From Actomonas aquatica (GTDB lineage Bacteria > Verrucomicrobiota > Verrucomicrobiia > Opitutales > Opitutaceae): a DNA stretch of 64,000 nucleotides. The DNA is taken from NCBI RefSeq assembly GCF_019679435.2, contig NZ_CP139781.1, forward strand, positions 4,063,753 through 4,127,752. The letters run 5' to 3'. The notes under the pieces are model-generated. The model was not told the DNA's origin. It saw only the letters and a program-made list of their open reading frames with translations, and searched no databases. Both the position numbers and the translations under genes were made by a program. Below are positions 17,466 to 25,703 of this stretch, piece after piece (position 1 is the stretch's first letter; each line of letters opens with the position of its first letter).

Positions 17466-18189
17466 ACTGCTCGGCGCGACACTCGCCACGGCCGCGGCCA
17501 CCGCCGCGGAGCCGTCCCACACGTGGCGCAGCGGGCCGGACCCCGTGCCGCTCCTGGAACTTTTCACCAGCGAAGGCTGCTCCAGTTGTCCGCCCGCCGA
17601 GGCCTGGCTGGCCGGGCTGCGTCACGATCCCGGCCTGTGGCGCGACTTTGTGCCGCTGGCCTGGCATGTCACCTACTGGGATCGACTCGGCTGGCCCGAC
17701 CGCTTCGCCAACCCGGCGTATACAAAACGTCAATACAGCTACGCCGCGGCCTGGGGCTCCGGCCGCGTCTACACGCCCGGCGTGGTGCGGGGAGGCACCG
17801 AATGGTCCTGGCGGAGTGGGCGGGCGCTGGGTGCGAGCGCCGCGGGAGCGCGCGGTGGTGAACTGATCGCGGAGCTGCGCGACGGCGCGTTGCGAGTGGC
17901 TTACGCGCCTCTCGGCGAGCCCGACGCCAAAGACCTCGAAGTGCACGTGGCACTGCTCGGTGGCGCGATCGTGAGTGACGTGCGCCGCGGCGAAAACCGC
18001 GGTCGCCGCCTGCAGCATGAGTTTGTGGTGTTGGCGTGGACGCGGGCCTCGCTGCGCGACGGGCGTGGCGAGATGACATTGCCCGAGGTGCCGACCGACC
18101 TGAAAGCCGGGCGCCGAGCGGTGGCGGTGTGGGTGAGTCGCCCCGGCGAACCGACGCCGTTGCAGGCAACGGGCGGTTGGTTGGAGTGA
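17446..18189 (+). CDS. DUF1223 thioredoxin-like secreted protein
   Basis: A 247-residue protein with signal peptide (about 1-21). The mature N-terminus has LLELFTSEGCSSCPPAEAWL, the DUF1223 signature with a C-x2-C pair in a thioredoxin-like fold; later PAYTKRQYSYA and YTPGVVRGGTEW are also typical. The role may be thiol redox chemistry in the periplasm, but no function is proven. The ATG lies within a terminator hairpin, and no other start would keep the signal peptide, so expression may be low or dependent on its own start of transcription. Confidence 0.87.
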   Translation: MRPLLFLLLGATLATAAATAAEPSHTWRSGPDPVPLLELFTSEGCSSCPPAEAWLAGLRHDPGLWRDFVPLAWHVTYWDRLGWPDRFANPAYTKRQYSYAAAWGSGRVYTPGVVRGGTEWSWRSGRALGASAAGARGGELIAELRDGALRVAYAPLGEPDAKDLEVHVALLGGAIVSDVRRGENRGRRLQHEFVVLAWTRASLRDGRGEMTLPEVPTDLKAGRRAVAVWVSRPGEPTPLQATGGWLE

Positions 18190-18196
18190 GCGCTCG

Positions 18197-19246
18197 TCAA
18201 CGCCATTGCAGCGTCGCCGTGAAGGTCTCGCTGGTGGGCCGGTCGCTGGTGGTCGTGGTGAAGGTGAGGCCGGGGTGTAGGGCGGCGAGGGCATGCACGA
18301 TCCGCAGACCGAGTTGCGGACTGTCGGCGGACCCGGTTGGCGCCGGGCTGGTGGATCGCACAGCGTTGCGGATTTCGCATCGCGGGTGGTCGGCGGTCTG
18401 GCCGATGTGAATGTGGATCGGACCGGCGCCGTGGCGCAGGGCGTTGGTGAGAAGGTTGTGCAGCATCTGTCGCAGGCGTCGTGGGTCGGCTTGGATGGCG
18501 GGCGCGGTCTCCTCCACGTTGAGCTCGATGTCGCGGTCCTGCTCGCGGGCCAGCAGTTCATAGACGTCGATCATTTCCCGCACGAGGACCGCGAGGTCGA
18601 CCGGTTGCAGTTCGAGCGAGAGGCGGCCTTGTTCGGCGGTGGCGAGCAGCAAGCACTGATCGACGTAGTCGGAGAGACGGCGCATTTCGTCCTGCAGGGA
18701 TTCGGCGAGGGCGGGTTCGATGCGGTCGGCGGCATCCTCGACCTGCAGGCGCAGGAGGGTGAGGGGCGTGCGCAGCTCGTGGGCAACCTGAGCGGAGAAT
18801 TCGGTGAGCTGGCGAAAGCGGGTGTCGAGGCGATCGAGCAGCGCGTTGATGTTGCGCTCGATGTCGCGGAACTCGTCGTCGGCGTGCGGCACGTCGACCC
18901 TTTGGTCGAGCCGGCGGGGGCCGATGGCCTGCAGTTGTCGGTTGAGGAGCTGGACAGGGGCGAAGGCGCGTTTGGCGAGGTAGAAACCGAGTGCGAGGGT
19001 GAGCAGGATGACCGGCACCGCGTAGATCAGCGACAGGTGCAGGAGTTCGCCGGCGATATCGGCCACTTCGCCGTCGGAGTAGTTGCCGTGCAGGGTCCAG
19101 GTTTCGTGGCCGGGGAGTCCGCGTTCCCATTTTTCGACCCGCAGTTCATGCAGGAGGTGCAGGTAGGTGAGGCCCACAAAAACGGCCAACACCACAAGCA
19201 GGCTGAGGGTGAACCACAGGGTGATGCGCCAACGCAGGGATTTCAC
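18197..19246 (-). CDS. Sensor histidine kinase
   Basis: A 349-residue EnvZ-type kinase, starting GTG at 19246, 11 bases after the stop of its response regulator. Membrane segments lie at about 8-30 and 74-95, enclosing a short periplasmic loop of about 45 residues. A HAMP domain follows (about 96-150), then the phospho-acceptor H-box AHELRTPLTLL (His near 157) and N-box LHNLLTNALRHG. The G1 box DxGxG of the ATPase domain is not present; the chain goes from CEIRNAV directly to QLGLRIVHALAALHPG. Such shortened ATP lids are known in some kinases. Partner: the OmpR-type regulator upstream. The signal is unknown; the DUF2231 membrane protein of the same cluster may be involved. Confidence 0.92.
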   Translation of the reverse strand: MKSLRWRITLWFTLSLLVVLAVFVGLTYLHLLHELRVEKWERGLPGHETWTLHGNYSDGEVADIAGELLHLSLIYAVPVILLTLALGFYLAKRAFAPVQLLNRQLQAIGPRRLDQRVDVPHADDEFRDIERNINALLDRLDTRFRQLTEFSAQVAHELRTPLTLLRLQVEDAADRIEPALAESLQDEMRRLSDYVDQCLLLATAEQGRLSLELQPVDLAVLVREMIDVYELLAREQDRDIELNVEETAPAIQADPRRLRQMLHNLLTNALRHGAGPIHIHIGQTADHPRCEIRNAVRSTSPAPTGSADSPQLGLRIVHALAALHPGLTFTTTTSDRPTSETFTATLQWR

Positions 19247-19257
19247 GGGAGGATGAG

Positions 19258-19941
19258 TCAGTCGGTGGCCGGCGGCGGACGCAGGGCGAAGCCGACGCCG
19301 CGCACGGTGTGGATGAGGGGCGGCAGGCCGTCGCGGTCGACCTTGGTGCGCAGGTAGTTGATGTAGACGTTTACGACGTTGGTGCCGGAGTCGAAGTGCT
19401 GGTCCCACACGTGTTCGATGATGGCGGTTTTGCTCACGGGTTTGGGGCTGGCGGTCATGAGCAACTCGAGCAGCGCGAACTCGCGGTTGGTGAGGCTGAG
19501 GGTCTGATCGCCGCGGCGCACGGTGTGGGCGATGAGGTCGAGCTCGAGGTCGGCCACGCGCATGCGGTCGTTGGCTTCGGGGCGCTGGCGTCGCAGCACG
19601 GCGCGCAGGCGCGCCAGCAGTTCGATCATCGAAAAGGGTTTGGCCAGGTAGTCGTCGGCGCCGGCGTCGAGGCCCGCCACCCGGTCCTCGAGGCCGTGGC
19701 GGGCGGTGAGCATGATGACGGGGAAGGTGAGCTGGCGGCGGCGCAGTTGCCGCACCACACTCACGCCGTCGAGGGCGGGCATCATGACGTCGCAGACCAT
19801 CGCGTCGTAGGGATGAGTGGTGGCCAGCCACAGCGCCTCGGCGCCGTCGGCAGCGACGTCCACCGCGTAACCCGCCTCGGCCAATCCTTGTTGGAGATGG
19901 GAGGCGACTTTGGGTTCATCCTCGGCGACCAGCACGCGCAT
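19258..19941 (-). CDS. OmpR-family response regulator
   Basis: A 227-residue regulator. The receiver domain (1-118) has the acidic pocket AEDEP, the phospho-acceptor Asp in DAMVCDVMMPALDG (near 51) and the conserved Lys in YLAKPF. The OmpR-type winged helix (about 125-222) shows LTNREFALLELLM and VWDQHFDSGTNVVNVYINYL. It lies directly upstream of the sensor kinase and 58 bases downstream of the DUF2231 gene, so the three are probably one operon. Confidence 0.95.
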   Translation of the reverse strand: MRVLVAEDEPKVASHLQQGLAEAGYAVDVAADGAEALWLATTHPYDAMVCDVMMPALDGVSVVRQLRRRQLTFPVIMLTARHGLEDRVAGLDAGADDYLAKPFSMIELLARLRAVLRRQRPEANDRMRVADLELDLIAHTVRRGDQTLSLTNREFALLELLMTASPKPVSKTAIIEHVWDQHFDSGTNVVNVYINYLRTKVDRDGLPPLIHTVRGVGFALRPPPATD

Positions 19942-19999
19942 GGAAGGAGCTTAGGATCGAGGGACGGACAGGCGAGGCCGGAGCGTGCTCACGGTTTGC

Positions 20000-20551
20000 T
20001 TAATGGTCGTCATCATCGTCGTCGTCGTGATGTCGGCGACGGGACGACGCGTCGGCCGAACCCGCGGTCGGGTTGCCGTCGGTGGCGGTGGCCAGGCGTG
20101 GATGGATGCCGGCGCCTTGTTGGTAGACCAGCTTGCCACCGTAGTGTCCGGTGAAGCCGACGCCCACCGCGGCGGCGAGGGCGATGACGGCCGTGGTGAT
20201 GCTGAGCCCGCGGGCGATGGTTGGCTTGCGGGTGAGAGCAACGGCCCCGAGGGCGACAAGTGCCGCGACGATAGCGGTGGCGTTGGTGCGTTCGGCCCAT
20301 TCCTCGTGCTCGTGCAGGATGGCCTCGTTGGGCAACGCATCCTCGACGATCTCCTCTTCCTCGCCGCCGGATTGCACGGCGACGATGGAACCGAGGGCGC
20401 CGAGGCTGAGCAGGGCGGCGGCGATGAAGGGCAGGTGGGCCCGGCGAGTAAAGGCGGCGGCGATGGCCACCGGCGCACCAAGGAGCAGCAGGACGATGGG
20501 GAAATGCACCAGCGCGGGGTGCAGCGGATCGGGTATGATTTGAGCAAGCAT
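20000..20551 (-). CDS. DUF2231 membrane protein with His/Asp-rich tail
   Basis: A 183-residue integral membrane protein with four hydrophobic segments (about 17-33, 40-60, 87-105, 112-132) and the DUF2231 opening PDPLHPALVHFPIVLLLLG. The C-terminus is RRRHHDDDDDDDH, a charged tail that could bind divalent metal ions. An acidic segment (GGEEEEIVED) connects helices two and three. It is upstream of and probably co-transcribed with an OmpR/kinase pair, so it may be either part of the sensor or a target of the system. Its start codon lies in the arm of an inverted repeat (GCATGGCG / CGCCATGC, 20548-20582). Confidence 0.85.
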   Translation of the reverse strand: MLAQIIPDPLHPALVHFPIVLLLLGAPVAIAAAFTRRAHLPFIAAALLSLGALGSIVAVQSGGEEEEIVEDALPNEAILHEHEEWAERTNATAIVAALVALGAVALTRKPTIARGLSITTAVIALAAAVGVGFTGHYGGKLVYQQGAGIHPRLATATDGNPTAGSADASSRRRHHDDDDDDDH

Positions 20552-20650
20552 GGCGAAGACGGATTTGATTTCGCCGCCATGCTAGCGGACCGCGGTTAAG
20601 AAACCGGGCCGGGTTACGTTAGAATTTCCTAATCCGCCGCGCCGTCTGTC

Positions 20651-21670
20651 TCAGCCTAGTGGATACGGCCAGCGCTGGGTGATGGCGTCGATTTTCGCGA
20701 GGACGTCGCTGCTCAGCGTGAGGTCGAGCGCGCCGAGGTTTTCTTCGAGCTGCTCCATCGTCGTGGCGCCGAAGATGGAAGAGGCCACGAAGTCGTGCTG
20801 GCGGCTCCAGGCGAGGCACATCGCGACCGGATTGAGGCCGGCCTCGCGGGCGAGCTCGTGCAGCGCGGTGACGGTGTTGAGGCTGCGCTCGTTGACGAAG
20901 CGGTTGCTCATCTTTTTCTGCCGTTCGCCGTCGCCTTTGAGGTATTCGGTGAAGCGGGCGGGTTCGGGCAGGGCGCCGTCGTTGTATTTGCCCGAGCACA
21001 CGCCGCCGCCCAAAGGAGAGTAGGGCAGGCAGCTGATTTTCTCGCGGCGGCAGATCTCGGCCAGCGCGTCTTCGAAGCGGCGGTTGAGGATGGAGAAGTT
21101 GTTCTGGATCGTTTCGTAGCGGGCGAAGCCGTTGGCGGCCGCGACGGCCTCGGCCTTCATCGTGCCCCAGGCGCTTTCATTGCTGGATCCGACGATGCGC
21201 ACCAGGCCCTCCTCCTTCAGTTCGGTGAGCGCTTCGAGGATTTCCTCGTAGCTGCCGTCAGGGTCGGGCCAGTGGGTTTGGTAGAGATCGATGTAGTCGG
21301 TCTGGAGGCGGCGCAGGCTACCCTCCACGGCGGTGCGGATGTGATGGCGATCGAGGGCGGCATTGCCGTGACGCACCGGCGGCACGAACCAGCCGTGGGC
21401 CGGGCCGACAACCTTGGTGGCGAGAATGATCGACGCGCGGGGTTTGGTCTGCAGCCAACGGCCGACGATTTCCTCGGTGCGGTGGACCCACTCGGCTTTG
21501 GGCGGCACGGGATAAATCTCGGCGGTGTCGTAAAAATTGATGCCGGCCTCGTAGGCGCGGTCGAGCAGGGCGAAAGCCTCCTCCTCGGTGTTGCGGGCAC
21601 CAAAGGTCATCGTGCCGAAGCATAAGTCGGTGACAGTGAGATTGCTGCGTCCAAGGCGGCGTCGTTCCAT
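20651..21670 (-). CDS. Aldo/keto reductase
   Basis: A 339-residue NADPH-dependent oxidoreductase with a TIM-barrel fold. From the ATG at 21670 it begins [19 protein letters not shown], the normal family N-terminus; longer in-frame starts have no conservation. The catalytic Asp and Tyr are in [10 protein letters not shown], the Lys in LATKVVG and the His in YQTHWPDP. Cofactor-binding phrases near the C-terminus include [15 protein letters not shown]. The length and motifs match the Tas-like subgroup (E. coli Tas). Substrate unknown. It is divergent from the PAS/MCP pair. Confidence 0.93.
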   Translation of the reverse strand: MERRRLGRSNLTVTDLCFGTMTFGARNTEEEAFALLDRAYEAGINFYDTAEIYPVPPKAEWVHRTEEIVGRWLQTKPRASIILATKVVGPAHGWFVPPVRHGNAALDRHHIRTAVEGSLRRLQTDYIDLYQTHWPDPDGSYEEILEALTELKEEGLVRIVGSSNESAWGTMKAEAVAAANGFARYETIQNNFSILNRRFEDALAEICRREKISCLPYSPLGGGVCSGKYNDGALPEPARFTEYLKGDGERQKKMSNRFVNERSLNTVTALHELAREAGLNPVAMCLAWSRQHDFVASSIFGATTMEQLEENLGALDLTLSSDVLAKIDAITQRWPYPLG

Positions 21671-21750
21671 GTGGCCCACCCAAGCCCGGGGCGGGCAAGA
21701 GTGCAAGAGGTGCGCAATTTTCGCCTTCAAGAGGGAGGGCGAGTGAGTCG

Positions 21751-22332
21751 ATGGGGATCCCAAACCTTCCTAGTTCCATGGCACGTCCCAAAATCCAACC
21801 CACCGGCGAGGAGGTCACCTTTTCGCCCGACGAGGTCATCGTCTCCAAGACGGACCCGCGCGGGGTGATCACCTACGCCAACGCGGTTTTCCAGCGCGTC
21901 TCGGGCTACACCGAGGCCGAGTTGCTGGGCCAGCCGCACAATCTCATTCGCCACCCCGATATGCCGGCCTGCGTCTTCAAACTCCTTTGGGATGTCGTCC
22001 AGAGCGGCCAGGAGATCTTCGCCTACGTCAACAACCTGGCCAAGGACGGGCGCAACTACTGGGTCTTCGCCCACGTGACGCCGAGCTGTGACGCCTCCGG
22101 CCGCATCGTGGCTTACCATTCCAATCGCCGGGTGCCGCATCCGGATGCCCTCGCCAAGGTCAAACCGCTCTACCGCACCTTGCTCGAAGCCGAGCGCGCC
22201 GCCGGTGGTGGTGCTGCCGGCATGGCCGCCTCCTTGGCCCTCGTTGAAAAGACCCTCGCCGCCGCCGGCCAGAGCTACGGTGAGTTTGTCTTCAGTCTTT
22301 CCGCCGAAACCAGTCTCGCCGCTTCGTTATGA
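21751..22332 (+). CDS. Aer-type PAS protein (first half of a split aerotaxis receptor)
   Basis: A 193-residue soluble PAS protein. Residues about 20-130 are closely similar to the FAD-binding PAS domain of E. coli Aer, including [20 protein letters not shown] and the Trp in YWVFAHVTP. Behind the PAS domain is an Ala-rich helical tail instead of the membrane anchor and HAMP domain of Aer. The gene ends ATGA, overlapping the start of the following chemoreceptor gene by four bases, so both are translationally coupled. It should sense redox state or oxygen through FAD and pass the signal to the next protein. ATG at 21778 is an alternative start; a GAG-rich stretch favours 21751. Confidence 0.9.
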   Translation: MGIPNLPSSMARPKIQPTGEEVTFSPDEVIVSKTDPRGVITYANAVFQRVSGYTEAELLGQPHNLIRHPDMPACVFKLLWDVVQSGQEIFAYVNNLAKDGRNYWVFAHVTPSCDASGRIVAYHSNRRVPHPDALAKVKPLYRTLLEAERAAGGGAAGMAASLALVEKTLAAAGQSYGEFVFSLSAETSLAASL

Positions 22333-23504
22333 GTGACTCCGCTTCCATCCTCCGCGAACTCACCGCCATCTGCGAGCGCGCCGCCAACGGCGACCTCGAG
22401 GCGCGCGTTTCGCCCGCCCCCGAGTCGGCCGAATTTGCCGCGCTCGGCGGGGCCATCAATCACCTGCTCGACATCTGCGACGCTTACGTGCGCGAGTCGG
22501 CCGCCGCCCTGGAGCATTGCGCCCGCGGTGAGTTTCACCGGCCGATCCTGCTACGTGGCCTCCATGGCTCCTATCGCCAGGCTGCCGTCACGATTAACCG
22601 CGCCGCCCACAAGATGGCCGAAGACGCGGCTACCATTGAGCGTTTTGCCGCCGAACGTCGGGAGGTCGCCCAGCGCGTCACCCGCACGACCGAGTCGGTC
22701 AACCAGTCCGCCCACAGCCTGCGGGAAACGGCGACCTCGATTCAGGAGCACGTGCACCAGAGCCGTCGCCTCGCCGACGAGGTGGCGCAATCTTCCGATG
22801 CCGCCGCGCAGAACATCAACGCGGTCGCGGCCGGTTGCCAGGAGCTGAGCATTTGCACGACCGAGATCACGCGTCGCACCCAGGAATCCGCCCAATTCAC
22901 CCGCTCTGCGGTCGATGAAGCGACGCGCGCCGGGACGGCCGTCAGCGAGCTCGGGGGCGCCGCCCGCGAGATTGGCTCGGTCGTCGACGTGATCAGCAAG
23001 ATCGCGCGCCAAACCAACTTACTCGCGCTCAACGCCACCATCGAAGCCGCCCGCGCCGGCGAACACGGCCGCAGTTTTGCGGTGGTCGCTGGCGAAGTGA
23101 AATCACTCTCGCGCGAGACCGCCGAAGCGACCGGCAAGATCGCCGACCAGATCAAAGGCATGCAGGCCGCCACCGCCAACGTCGGCAAAGTCATCGGTGG
23201 CGTGGGTGAGTCCATCCAGCGCATCGATGCCAGCGCGTCCGCCATCTCGGCCTCGGTGTCCGAACAAGCGGCCGCCGTTGAAGAGATCGCCCAACGCATC
23301 GCCCAAGTTTCCGCGTCCACGACTGCGATTTCCCAACGGATGGCCGACGTCGCGACGTCCACCGAGAACCTCGATGGCGTCACCGGCGGGCTCAAATCCG
23401 CCGCCGATCAGCTCGCCGTGGATGCCGGTGCCCTGCAGCAGGAAACGCGGGGACTCAACGCCGGGGGCGACGCCTCAGATTCGTCGTCCCGTATGGCCGC
23501 TTAA
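22329..23504 (+). CDS. Soluble methyl-accepting chemotaxis protein (second half of a split aerotaxis receptor)
   Basis: A 391-residue chemoreceptor without any membrane segment. The N-terminus has two HAMP-like units: [18 protein letters not shown] (about 16-33) and [16 protein letters not shown] (about 62-77), followed by a long coiled coil. The signalling tip is [20 protein letters not shown] with [18 protein letters not shown], which contacts CheA and CheW. There is no C-terminal pentapeptide for CheR. It overlaps the Aer-type PAS gene, so the natural reading is that the PAS protein is its sensor module. No other che genes are in the window. Confidence 0.94.
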   Translation: MSDSASILRELTAICERAANGDLEARVSPAPESAEFAALGGAINHLLDICDAYVRESAAALEHCARGEFHRPILLRGLHGSYRQAAVTINRAAHKMAEDAATIERFAAERREVAQRVTRTTESVNQSAHSLRETATSIQEHVHQSRRLADEVAQSSDAAAQNINAVAAGCQELSICTTEITRRTQESAQFTRSAVDEATRAGTAVSELGGAAREIGSVVDVISKIARQTNLLALNATIEAARAGEHGRSFAVVAGEVKSLSRETAEATGKIADQIKGMQAATANVGKVIGGVGESIQRIDASASAISASVSEQAAAVEEIAQRIAQVSASTTAISQRMADVATSTENLDGVTGGLKSAADQLAVDAGALQQETRGLNAGGDASDSSSRMAA

Positions 23505-23521
23505 TTTCGCACTTATCAGGG

Positions 23522-23590
23522 AGTCGCGGCTCATCCTCCACCTTGGTGATTAGGAACTCGGAGGAACACGGAGGATGGCCGCGGCTCACC
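23522..23590. repeat. Imperfect inverted repeat between convergent genes
   Basis: GCGGCTCATCCTCC near 23528 and GGAGGATGGCCGCGGC near 23570 are inverted copies with about 25 bases between. In the loop there is the phrase AACTCGGAGGAACACGGAGG, similar to the ACGGA-rich phrases at 12064 and 59675. It separates the chemoreceptor and nucleosidase genes, which converge. Confidence 0.4.
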
Positions 23591-23657
23591 TGGTTTTTCG
23601 ATCAGCGCCAGGGAGCCGCCTCCGCCGCGCGTGAATGCGCCGCGCTTTGTCCCGGAC

Positions 23658-24566
23658 TTAGTCGTGCGCCGCGATGATGGCGCGCAGGACGCGTGAGGCG
23701 ATTTGGGAGACGCCCAGCTCGTTGTCATCGATCGGGTTTTTGCCGTGCTGGCCACCCGCGAGGTCACTTAGACCGCGCACGATCAGGATGGGTTTCTGGT
23801 TGGCCCAGGCCACGTGGGCGAGGGCGGTGGATTCCATGTCGGTGCAGCGCGCCTGCCACACGCGGAAGATCCATTTGCGATACTCGGCGTTGTCCAAAAA
23901 CACCGTGCCGGCCACGCCGTTGCCCCCCACCGAAACGTCGACCACGCGACCGCCCTTCTTCATCGGCGGCAGGTCGGGCAGGACTTTGCGGGCGACGTCG
24001 AGCAGCTCGGGATCACAGGGGAAAAAGGCCATCTCGCGCAGGCCTTCACCGTCGCCGCGGTCGGCCAGGATGGAATCCGGGAAGATCATGCCGAAGTTTT
24101 CGATCTTCGGTTTCAGGTAGTCGGGCACGAGGTATTCGCCGGGCTGGTCCGGGTCCTCGTTCAGGTAGGCCGCCTCATCGTGGTAGGCCCAGCGCTCGGG
24201 AATGACGACGTCGCCCACATTGAGCGACGGATCGGTGCCGCCCGCCACGCCGGCGAAGAGCACGTGGGTGATCGGAAAACGTTCGAAGGCCAGCTGCAGC
24301 CGATAGGCGGCGTTGACCGTGCTCACGCTGGTGCTGAAGACGACCACCTGTTTGCCGTCGACTTCACCGCGCCAGAAATCGACGCCCAGATGCTGGACGA
24401 GTTCCCAGCCGTTGGCCTCGTCGATCTCGAGCACCTCGTGCAACGCCTCCATCTCCGGGCGGTAGGCGCCCAACACGGCGTAGAGCCGCTCGGCGGCCGA
24501 GGCGGAAACCGCCAAAGCGAGGAAGGTGAGGGTGAAGGAAACGAGGGCCAGGCCGTTGCGAATCAT
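23658..24566 (-). CDS. Secreted MTA/SAH nucleosidase-like phosphorylase family protein
   Basis: A 302-residue protein of the purine nucleoside phosphorylase/MTAN superfamily. Signal peptide at 1-24 (ending SASA). The core shows LYAVLGAYRPEMEAL (N-terminal strand with catalytic-type Glu), VLFAGVAGGTDPSLNVGDVV (glycine-rich loop) and ARCTDMESTALAHVAW (the ME-S purine/ribose site), then IVRGLSDLAGG. The export signal is unusual for a family that normally works in the cytosol on methylthioadenosine or S-adenosylhomocysteine. It may scavenge nucleosides outside the membrane. Divergent from the lactate-dehydrogenase-like gene. Confidence 0.88.
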   Translation of the reverse strand: MIRNGLALVSFTLTFLALAVSASAAERLYAVLGAYRPEMEALHEVLEIDEANGWELVQHLGVDFWRGEVDGKQVVVFSTSVSTVNAAYRLQLAFERFPITHVLFAGVAGGTDPSLNVGDVVIPERWAYHDEAAYLNEDPDQPGEYLVPDYLKPKIENFGMIFPDSILADRGDGEGLREMAFFPCDPELLDVARKVLPDLPPMKKGGRVVDVSVGGNGVAGTVFLDNAEYRKWIFRVWQARCTDMESTALAHVAWANQKPILIVRGLSDLAGGQHGKNPIDDNELGVSQIASRVLRAIIAAHD

Positions 24567-24617
24567 GACGGTGGGGCAAGCAAGCGAAGTGCCGAACCCT
24601 GCGCAAGGTCATGTCGT

Positions 24618-24645
24618 TTGTGACCGGCCCCGAACGTGCTACACT
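24618..24645 (+). promoter_or_regulatory. Candidate promoter of the dehydrogenase gene
   Basis: TTGTGA (24618-24623) and TACACT (24640-24645) are 16 bases apart. The start codon at 24653 is only seven bases beyond the -10 element, so the mRNA would be leaderless or nearly so. Confidence 0.4.
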
Positions 24646-24652
24646 TCGCCCC

Positions 24653-25570
24653 ATGAAAGTTTCCATCATCGGCCCGGGCCGGGTCGGCGCGACGCTCGCC
24701 TACACCCTGGCCCTCAAAGGTCTCGCCTCCGAACTCGTGTTGGTGGGCCGCAACCGCGACCGCGCGGCCGGTGAAGCGCTCGATATCGAGCACGCCCAGC
24801 TCTTTTTGCGCGCGCCGCTGGAGGTGCGCGGCGGCGATATCGCCGATGTCGCGGGGTCGGCCGTGATCGCGGTGTGTGCCTCGGCGCCGACGCCGACTGA
24901 TATGAGCGATCGCAACCAGCTCGCCGCCGCCAACGTGGAGCTCATGCGCGAACTCATTCCAGCCGCGGTGGCCGCTGCGCCGGACGCGAAACTGCTCATC
25001 GTGAGCAACCCGGTCGACGTCATCACCTGGCAGGTGCTGCAGCTCACCGGCCTGCCGCCGACTCAGGTGTTTGGCACGGGCACGCTCATCGACTCGGCGC
25101 GCTTTCGCGATGCCTTGTCCAACCAAGTGGGCATTCACCCGGCGGACATCCGCAGTTACGTGCTTGGTGAGCACGGTTCGTCGCAATTTGCCGCCATGAG
25201 CCTGGCGCAGTCGGGGGCGGAGCCTTTGGAAGATACGCCCGAGCGGCGCGAACTGTTCAAGCAGACGACCGACGCGGGCCTCCAGGTCTTCCGGCTCAAG
25301 GGCAACACCTGCTACGCCGTGGCTGCGGCCGCCGCCGAAGCGATCGAAGCCATCGTGCACGACACCTGCCACACCATGCCGCTGAGCATTCGCATCGACG
25401 GCCACTACGGCGTCGAGGGCGTGTGCCTGAGCCTGCCGGTTGTGGTGGGCGCGGGCGGCATCGAACGTATTCTCCTGCCGCCGCTCAATGCCGAGGAACG
25501 CGCCGCCTTCGCCACCAGCGCCCGGCGCGTGCGCGAAGTGATTGAGGCGGTGGGTGCGGCGAACGGGTAG
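24653..25570 (+). CDS. L-lactate dehydrogenase-like NAD-dependent enzyme
   Basis: A 305-residue member of the lactate/malate dehydrogenase family. It has the Rossmann loop IIGPGRVGATLAYTL, the Arg of GTLIDSARFRDAL that holds the substrate carboxylate, and the catalytic His in GEHGSSQFAAMS. In the mobile loop (SAPTPTDMSDRNQLAAANV) the conserved Arg is present, but the specificity position, Gln in lactate and Arg in malate dehydrogenases, appears to be Pro or Thr. The substrate could therefore be another 2-oxo acid. Start at 24653 chosen because it directly precedes the first strand; an upstream ATG at 24611 is not conserved in type. Confidence 0.9.
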   Translation: MKVSIIGPGRVGATLAYTLALKGLASELVLVGRNRDRAAGEALDIEHAQLFLRAPLEVRGGDIADVAGSAVIAVCASAPTPTDMSDRNQLAAANVELMRELIPAAVAAAPDAKLLIVSNPVDVITWQVLQLTGLPPTQVFGTGTLIDSARFRDALSNQVGIHPADIRSYVLGEHGSSQFAAMSLAQSGAEPLEDTPERRELFKQTTDAGLQVFRLKGNTCYAVAAAAAEAIEAIVHDTCHTMPLSIRIDGHYGVEGVCLSLPVVVGAGGIERILLPPLNAEERAAFATSARRVREVIEAVGAANG

Positions 25571-25703
25571 GGGACTAGCTTCCGGCAATAGATAGCGCGT
25601 GTGTTCGGGAGGCGCGCCCTTGCCCTGCCCTTGGTGGATGATTGTGGTGGACCTCCTCCCCATCGTTCCCTCAACCCCTGTTCCCTCGAACCCCACGCAT
25701 CCA

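Noticed and set aside
19246-19831. N-terminal extension of the sensor kinase frame
   Set aside because: This part overlaps the response regulator in another frame and is Arg/Pro/His-rich; the GTG at 19246 fits the first membrane helix and normal gene spacing.
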